From IDS-8 sp050738315 (GTDB taxonomy: Bacteria > Pseudomonadota > Gammaproteobacteria > Steroidobacterales > Woeseiaceae), in the NCBI GenBank assembly GCA_050738315.1, contig JBOHZD010000169.1:1-9733 (forward strand): 9,733 bases of DNA, written 5' to 3'. Positions within the stretch are counted from its first letter, which is position 1; the number at the start of each line of letters is the position of its first letter. This document shows, in pieces, positions 5,491 through 9,733 of the stretch. A program made the position numbers and the translations under genes. Under the pieces are notes generated by a model. That model made no database searches, was not told the origin of the DNA, and saw only the letters and a list, made by a program, of their open reading frames with translations.

Positions 5491-7425
5491 TCATGTCTCT
5501 TTGTCTTCCAGTACCGGGAAATTGAGCCGCGTGCCGAGCCTGATGTCGTGGAGATCCAGTTCCGGGTTGTATTGCCGAAACAGCCAGACGGGTACGTCGT
5601 ATCGTTGCAGCGAAAGTATCCAGACCGATTCTCCTGCCTCTACGACATGTTCGCGCTTCCCGGTGACTGTGTGATCACGGAAAAATGCATCCTGTTGTTC
5701 CTTGTGATAGGCGGTGCGCAGATTTTCGAAAGCGTCGGCGTCGACGCGGCTCAAATCCAGTTTGATGCGTTGCCCCACTTCAACCGGCGTACCAAAGGCG
5801 AAACCGTTGATGTCTCGCAGTCGCTGCGTTTTTATCTGCAACCAGTCGGCATAGTGCCCAAGTGTCTCCAGCGGATGCACCTCAATGGTGCGATCCTCGG
5901 CAACGCTGTAGTCGCTGGGATCGGAAAGCAGCGCCGACTGAAGCGCACCCATCAGGGTGGTCGCGAGGTCATCAGACAATTCTCCCGGCAACGCGCCTTC
6001 CGCGGTGGCGGGTTCTTCAGCCTTTTCGGCGGCAGCGACCGGGACCGGCGGCACTTCGGGTGCCACGCTCGGCGGTTCGGCGGCGGCCACGGCAGCCGGC
6101 GCCGGACCGGCCGCGGGCAACCTCAACTGCTGGCCGGCTCGGATGCGATTGCTGCTGCTCAGTCCGTTCAAAGCAACCAGCGTCGATACACGTGTGCCGT
6201 ACGCCGACGCAATCTCCGACAAGGTATCGCCACGTGCCACCGTGTGAAAAAGGTCCGGCAATTGCTCATCGAAGAGCGCATCGCCCGGCAACGACGCCAT
6301 CAGTTCGCTGAGCGGTGTCTCCAACAGGTCGGCGGGTAGTCTGAGGTCGTAATCTCTGGGCAGGTACTTGGTACCCTGCCAGACCGACGGCTGCAACGCC
6401 GGATTGTAAAGCGACAATGTTTGTTGACTGACGCCGAGCACCGCCGCCAGAGACGCTGCCGGGACGTAGGCTTCCAGTTCGACGGTTTGATAATCGATCG
6501 GATTCTCGGGCACGAGACCGGGGAAATAGCGTTCCGCATCCTGATCGATCTGCAATGCCGCAAGAAAAGCCACATAGAAGTTACGCGACGCAAATCCGAA
6601 GGCGCGTCCGTCGTATTCACGCAGGATCTTGACGTACGCAGTATCGCCGTACTTGCCCATGGCGCGACGCACGCCTGCGAGCCCGTGATTGTAGGCGGTG
6701 ATCGCCATCGGCCAGTTGCCGGTGATGGAATAGTTGTACGCCAGCAGCTTCCCGGCGGCGATCGTGGCGATGTAAGGGTCGTTGCGCTCGTCCAGGATAT
6801 GGTCGATCTGCAGGTATCGAAGTCCGGTGCCACGAGTGAATTGCCAGATGCCGGAGGCGCCGACACTGGAGCGCGCATCGGGATTGTAGGAAGACTCGAC
6901 GTGCGGCAATGCCGCGAGTTCGATCGGAATCCCGAGCTTCCTGAATTCTGTGGTCACGTGCGTGCGGTAGCGCCCGGCGCGCGCCAATCCGGCACGGAAA
7001 CGGTCGGAAAGCCCTTGCTGGTAACGAATGTCATTGACTGCCGCGGCAAGCCGCTGGCTGGAAACGCCGGAAGGCCACAGTGCGAGGACTTTTTGCTCGT
7101 CCGCGGACAGCGAGTCGCGCTTGCCAGAGGCCAGGTTCTGCAGAATCTGTCGATAGTGATCGCGCTGTTTCTCCACGCGCCGCTGGTGTTCCCTGCGTGA
7201 CAAGTTGGCCGGAATGTCGATTCGTTCATAGACGACGGCCAGATTTCGGTTATCGTGTAACACACCCTGGTTGCTGTCGTATGCTGTGAACACGGAAACC
7301 CAGAAATTGATGTCCGGCTCGAGTTCGGGCGGCCGTGGGAACGTTTCTGCGGCTTGTGCCTCAAAAGCCACGCAGATGAGTGTCGCGGACATCGCCGCTA
7401 AAATCAGGCGCTTGGGGCTTGTCAT
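5491..7425 (-). CDS. mltD: Lytic murein transglycosylase, MltD-like, with LysM domains
   Basis: Periplasmic enzyme that cleaves the MurNAc-GlcNAc bond of peptidoglycan to 1,6-anhydroMurNAc ends. From the ATG at 7425 it has 644 residues, much longer than E. coli MltD (about 450). Order: signal peptide (1-25, cleavage after AQA); an N-terminal MltD-type region; the SLT goose-type lysozyme domain (about 160-285) with catalytic glutamate in PHVESSYNP (E177), then GASGIWQF and AYNHG; a degenerate LysM-like stretch (about 315-364); a clear LysM (about 393-437, HTVARGDTLSEIA); an Ala/Pro linker (about 438-480); another weak LysM-like unit (about 514-559); and a final LysM (about 593-639). There is no lipobox cysteine at the signal peptide end, unlike the E. 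coli lipoprotein. A TTG at 7446 is an alternative start; neither has a good ribosome site, but the candidate -10 at 7458-7463 favours the ATG. Confidence 0.92.
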   Translation of the reverse strand: MTSPKRLILAAMSATLICVAFEAQAAETFPRPPELEPDINFWVSVFTAYDSNQGVLHDNRNLAVVYERIDIPANLSRREHQRRVEKQRDHYRQILQNLASGKRDSLSADEQKVLALWPSGVSSQRLAAAVNDIRYQQGLSDRFRAGLARAGRYRTHVTTEFRKLGIPIELAALPHVESSYNPDARSSVGASGIWQFTRGTGLRYLQIDHILDERNDPYIATIAAGKLLAYNYSITGNWPMAITAYNHGLAGVRRAMGKYGDTAYVKILREYDGRAFGFASRNFYVAFLAALQIDQDAERYFPGLVPENPIDYQTVELEAYVPAASLAAVLGVSQQTLSLYNPALQPSVWQGTKYLPRDYDLRLPADLLETPLSELMASLPGDALFDEQLPDLFHTVARGDTLSEIASAYGTRVSTLVALNGLSSSNRIRAGQQLRLPAAGPAPAAVAAAEPPSVAPEVPPVPVAAAEKAEEPATAEGALPGELSDDLATTLMGALQSALLSDPSDYSVAEDRTIEVHPLETLGHYADWLQIKTQRLRDINGFAFGTPVEVGQRIKLDLSRVDADAFENLRTAYHKEQQDAFFRDHTVTGKREHVVEAGESVWILSLQRYDVPVWLFRQYNPELDLHDIRLGTRLNFPVLEDKET

Positions 7426-7457
7426 TTGTTTGGAATAAGGTTTCAATCGAGGAATTA

Positions 7458-7502
7458 ATTCTAAACGCTTGAATAGCTCACAGAATTCCAGCTACTTATA
7501 AA
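7458..7502. promoter_or_regulatory. Divergent promoter region between mltD and the M14-like gene
   Basis: The 147-bp space between the two start codons is AT-rich in its left half. On the minus strand, TAGAAT (7463-7458) is a good -10 for mltD and would give a leader of about 26 nt to the ATG at 7425; its -35 is poor. On the plus strand, TATAAA (7497-7502) is a plausible -10 for the M14-like gene, again without a good -35 at standard spacing (TTGAAT at 7469-7474 is 22 bp away). Poor -35 elements on both sides may mean activator dependence, but this is inference. No operator-like dyad stands out. Confidence 0.35.
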
Positions 7503-7572
7503 GTATTTTGGCGCAGGCTGGAAGCCATCGACCAGCACGACCGGCCGGACCGGATGGCAGAAATCGGTATTC

Positions 7573-9285
7573 ATGAAACGAGTCGCTACACATACCACGC
7601 TTTGGGCTTTGCTGGCCAGTTTGCTGCTCCTGCTGCATGGCCAGAGCCCGGGCGCAGACGAGTCCGACCTCGACGAGCTCGGCGAGGAAGATGCGCCGTT
7701 GGATGCGGCTGCGGCCGACGATGCAACTGCGCCCGTCGCGCCGGCTGATCTGCTGCCTGCAATGACCGGACCCGCAGGTTCAACGGTCGCGGCCCCAGCG
7801 GCCGATGAAAGCCCGTCAGACGAATCGAATGCCAGTCCCACATCAACGACGCCGCCCGGTGGGTCTGGCGTCGCGGATGCCGCACAGTCCGGGCAGGACG
7901 TGCGCACAGGAGAGACCAAAACCGACCCTGCGGGTGCCGCCGCGCCGACAATGGACGCCGGCAATCCGCCGGCAAAACCCGAAGCGCTCGCCAGTGAGGA
8001 GGCAGCGACTCCCGCCTCCGGAGCCGCCACCGAGCCGCCCGCCGGCGCCCAGGCGCCGCAGCCTGTCGGAACGGAGCCGGTCGCTGCCGGGTCGGCACCG
8101 ACCCCGGAACTGAAACCGTCGGACCTGGGCCTTGCCATCGACACGCTCTCGGCCTCCGATCCGACGGGCACGCCTGTGTCCGATGTGCCACTGGCGGACG
8201 CTGTCACGAAGGCCGAGGAAAGGACCGCGGAGCCGCTGGAGCTTCTGCATGGGAAGGTGCCGCCCGGCACTTACCAGCGCCTGTCCTGGGCCGCGACGGA
8301 ACTGTTCGAAGGCGTGCCGATTGCAACGCCCGTCCTGGCCGTCAACGGCAGGCTGCCAGGCCCGACCTTGTGCCTGACGGCGGCCGTGCACGGCGACGAA
8401 CTCAACGGCATTGAAATGGTTCGGCGTGTGATGCACAACCTCGAGCCGAAGGAGTTGTCGGGCGCCGTCATCGGCGTGCCGATCGTCAACCTGCAGGGAT
8501 TTCGCAGCGGCTCACGCTACCTGCCGGACCGGCGGGATCTGAACCGCTACTTTCCCGGCAATCCGCAAGGCAGCCAGGCGTCCAGAATTGCTTATTCGTT
8601 TTTCACCGAGATCATTACGCATTGCGATGCACTGATCGACCTGCACACCGGTTCCTTCGAGCGCGCCAACCTGCCGCAATTGCGCGCCGACCTGCGCAAT
8701 CCCGACGTAGTGACGCTGACTCACGGCTTCGGTGCGACCGTCATCCTGCACAGCGATCCGGCGGACGGCACCTTGCGGTATGCCGCGACGCGCGCAGGCA
8801 TCCCGACGGTCACGCTCGAGGCCGGCGGCCCGTCGGAACTCGAGCTGAAGGAAGTCATGCACGGCGTCAAGGGCATCGAAACCCTCCTGAATACCCTGGG
8901 CATGGTCAAGACGGCACGTCTCTGGGGCGATCCGGAACCCGTTTATTATCGTTCAACCTGGGTCCGGGCCAACACCGGTGGCATCCTGCTTTCGGATGTC
9001 AGCCTTGGCAGCACCGTGCGCCGCGGCGATCTGCTCGGTACGATCACGGACCCGATGAGCAATGCCAACACCAACCTTTATTCGCCCTATTCCGGCCGCA
9101 TTATCGGCATGGCGCGCAACCAGGTCGTGATGCCGGGATTCGCCGCCTTTCATGTCGGCATTCAGACGGTCGAAGCCCGCGCGGTCGAAGCCAGCACGGT
9201 GGAAGCCGGCAACGACGAGGACCCGGCCCTCGATCACGATTCGGAAAAGAACAACCGGGATTACATCGACGCAATGTCGGAGTAA
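7573..9285 (+). CDS. Secreted M14-like zinc hydrolase (succinylglutamate desuccinylase/aspartoacylase family)
   Basis: Predicted zinc-dependent amide hydrolase of the AstE/ASPA branch of the carboxypeptidase A fold; the substrate is unknown. The 570 residues begin with a Sec signal peptide (MKR, hydrophobic core 10-22, cleavage near PGA-DE at 28/29). Next is an Ala/Pro/Ser/Thr/Glu-rich low-complexity region (about 29-215), surely disordered. The catalytic domain spans about 220-440: zinc ligands H273 and E276 in AVHGDE, the basic DRRDLNRYFPG segment (319-329), third ligand H358 in DLHTG, and catalytic glutamate E416 in TLEAGG. A C-terminal beta domain (about 450-530) resembles a lipoyl/barrel-type extension. 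It ends with a short VEA repeat and an acidic tail. Plain AstE and ASPA are cytosolic and lack the leader, so arginine catabolism is unlikely; an envelope peptide or amide substrate fits the neighbours better. The start fits the signal peptide, but its ribosome site is weak. Confidence 0.85.
   Translation: MKRVATHTTLWALLASLLLLLHGQSPGADESDLDELGEEDAPLDAAAADDATAPVAPADLLPAMTGPAGSTVAAPAADESPSDESNASPTSTTPPGGSGVADAAQSGQDVRTGETKTDPAGAAAPTMDAGNPPAKPEALASEEAATPASGAATEPPAGAQAPQPVGTEPVAAGSAPTPELKPSDLGLAIDTLSASDPTGTPVSDVPLADAVTKAEERTAEPLELLHGKVPPGTYQRLSWAATELFEGVPIATPVLAVNGRLPGPTLCLTAAVHGDELNGIEMVRRVMHNLEPKELSGAVIGVPIVNLQGFRSGSRYLPDRRDLNRYFPGNPQGSQASRIAYSFFTEIITHCDALIDLHTGSFERANLPQLRADLRNPDVVTLTHGFGATVILHSDPADGTLRYAATRAGIPTVTLEAGGPSELELKEVMHGVKGIETLLNTLGMVKTARLWGDPEPVYYRSTWVRANTGGILLSDVSLGSTVRRGDLLGTITDPMSNANTNLYSPYSGRIIGMARNQVVMPGFAAFHVGIQTVEARAVEASTVEAGNDEDPALDHDSEKNNRDYIDAMSE
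9166..9210 (+). repeat. 15-bp tandem repeat (3 copies) in the M14-like gene
   Basis: Three in-frame 15-bp units lie at 9166-9180, 9181-9195 and 9196-9210, each (A/G)CGGT(C/G)GAAGCC plus a variable last codon. They encode TVEAR, AVEAS and TVEAG just after the last structured part of the protein. The unit length is a multiple of three, so copy-number change would not break the frame. Confidence 0.75.
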
Positions 9286-9381
9286 TCCATTCACGGCGCA
9301 GATTCACGCCGTACTCGCGCCTGAATTGCCGCGGGCATACACTCGCGCGCTGATCCTGAAACCGACCCAGCGCACGGGGAC

Positions 9382-9733
9382 ATGACGAGAGCCGGGCGAA
9401 AACCTCTTTATGCATTCTGGACTCCGAGACACTGGCCCGCCTGGCTGGCGCTCGCTCTCCTGCGCTTGAGCTGCTTGCTGCCGTACGGGCTGCAGCTCGG
9501 TATCGGCAAAGCGATCGGCCGGATCGCACACCGCATCGGGCATCAAAGGCGGGCAATTGCGTGCCGCAATCTCGAATTGTGCTTTCCCGAGCTCTCTGCA
9601 ACCGAGCGTGATCGCCTGGCGCTGGCGCATTTCGAGGCGCTCGGCGCATCGATCATCGAACTGGCACTCGGCCGCTGGGCGTCGGACGAAAAGCTGCTCG
9701 CGATGACCACAATCGAAGGCGCAGAGCATATTC
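9382..9733 (+). CDS. lpxL: Lipid A biosynthesis lauroyl acyltransferase, 5' part (cut by window end)
   Basis: Inner-membrane acyltransferase that adds a secondary acyl chain to the Kdo2-lipid IVA precursor of lipopolysaccharide. The visible 117 residues align well by eye with the N-terminus of E. coli LpxL (HtrB): the PRHWPAWLAL start, a hydrophobic anchor (about 18-36), the very conserved RNLELCFPELS (63-73) with ERDRLA after it, and IEGAEHI at the edge. The catalytic HX4D/E motif would lie just beyond the window, so activity cannot be judged. The ATG at 9382 has only a GGGGA one base upstream. It starts 96 bp after the M14-like gene in the same direction, with no terminator or clear promoter between, so read-through is possible. 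A paralogue such as LpxM or LpxP is less likely but not excluded. Confidence 0.9.
   Translation, partial: MTRAGRKPLYAFWTPRHWPAWLALALLRLSCLLPYGLQLGIGKAIGRIAHRIGHQRRAIACRNLELCFPELSATERDRLALAHFEALGASIIELALGRWASDEKLLAMTTIEGAEHI

Noticed and set aside
5446..6339. Plus-strand open frame (297 codons) opposite mltD
   Set aside because: It is antisense to the LysM region of mltD. Its Gly/Arg-rich stretches come from reading the Ala/Pro linker codons on the other strand.
9286..9381. Promoter for lpxL (TACACT as -10)
   Set aside because: No -35 at usable spacing; TTGCCG is only 6 bp away. Read-through from the M14-like gene is as likely.

Overview
The window looks like an ordinary chromosomal stretch from a Gram-negative, moderately GC-rich bacterium, most probably a gammaproteobacterium. 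The evidence is an LpxL-type lipid A acyltransferase, periplasmic peptidoglycan enzymes with signal peptides, a full-length PpnN nucleosidase of the E. coli YgdH type, and a CRP-like operator. I see no rRNA or tRNA gene, insertion sequence, phage gene, CRISPR array or toxin-antitoxin pair.

Layout, left to right. At 1-139, downstream of htpG, lies a hairpin followed by three head-to-tail imperfect copies of a roughly 28-36 bp repeat. The chaperone gene htpG (minus strand, 140-2008) follows, with a convincing heat-shock-type promoter upstream of it. Next come two small minus-strand genes of unknown function (68 and 83 codons, 9 bp apart). They appear to be co-transcribed from a promoter with a CRP-like site centred at about -41.5. 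A third small gene (85 codons, tryptophan-rich) lies beyond a non-coding stretch. Then comes a minus-strand cluster, in transcription order mltD-like (lytic transglycosylase with LysM domains), an L,D-transpeptidase, and ppnN. On the plus strand, divergent from mltD, is a secreted M14-like (succinylglutamate desuccinylase/aspartoacylase family) protein with a long Ala/Pro-rich linker. It is followed by the 5' part of lpxL, cut by the window edge.

The right half is mainly about the cell envelope: glycan-strand cleavage (MltD), peptide cross-link or lipoprotein-link chemistry (L,D-transpeptidase), a probable periplasmic zinc hydrolase, and lipid A acylation. The left half holds stress and nucleotide functions (HtpG, PpnN). 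No clear new multi-gene system is visible. The most informative non-obvious signals are the promoter geometry in front of the small-gene pair, the repeat array beside htpG, and the unusual linker and terminal repeats of the M14-like protein.
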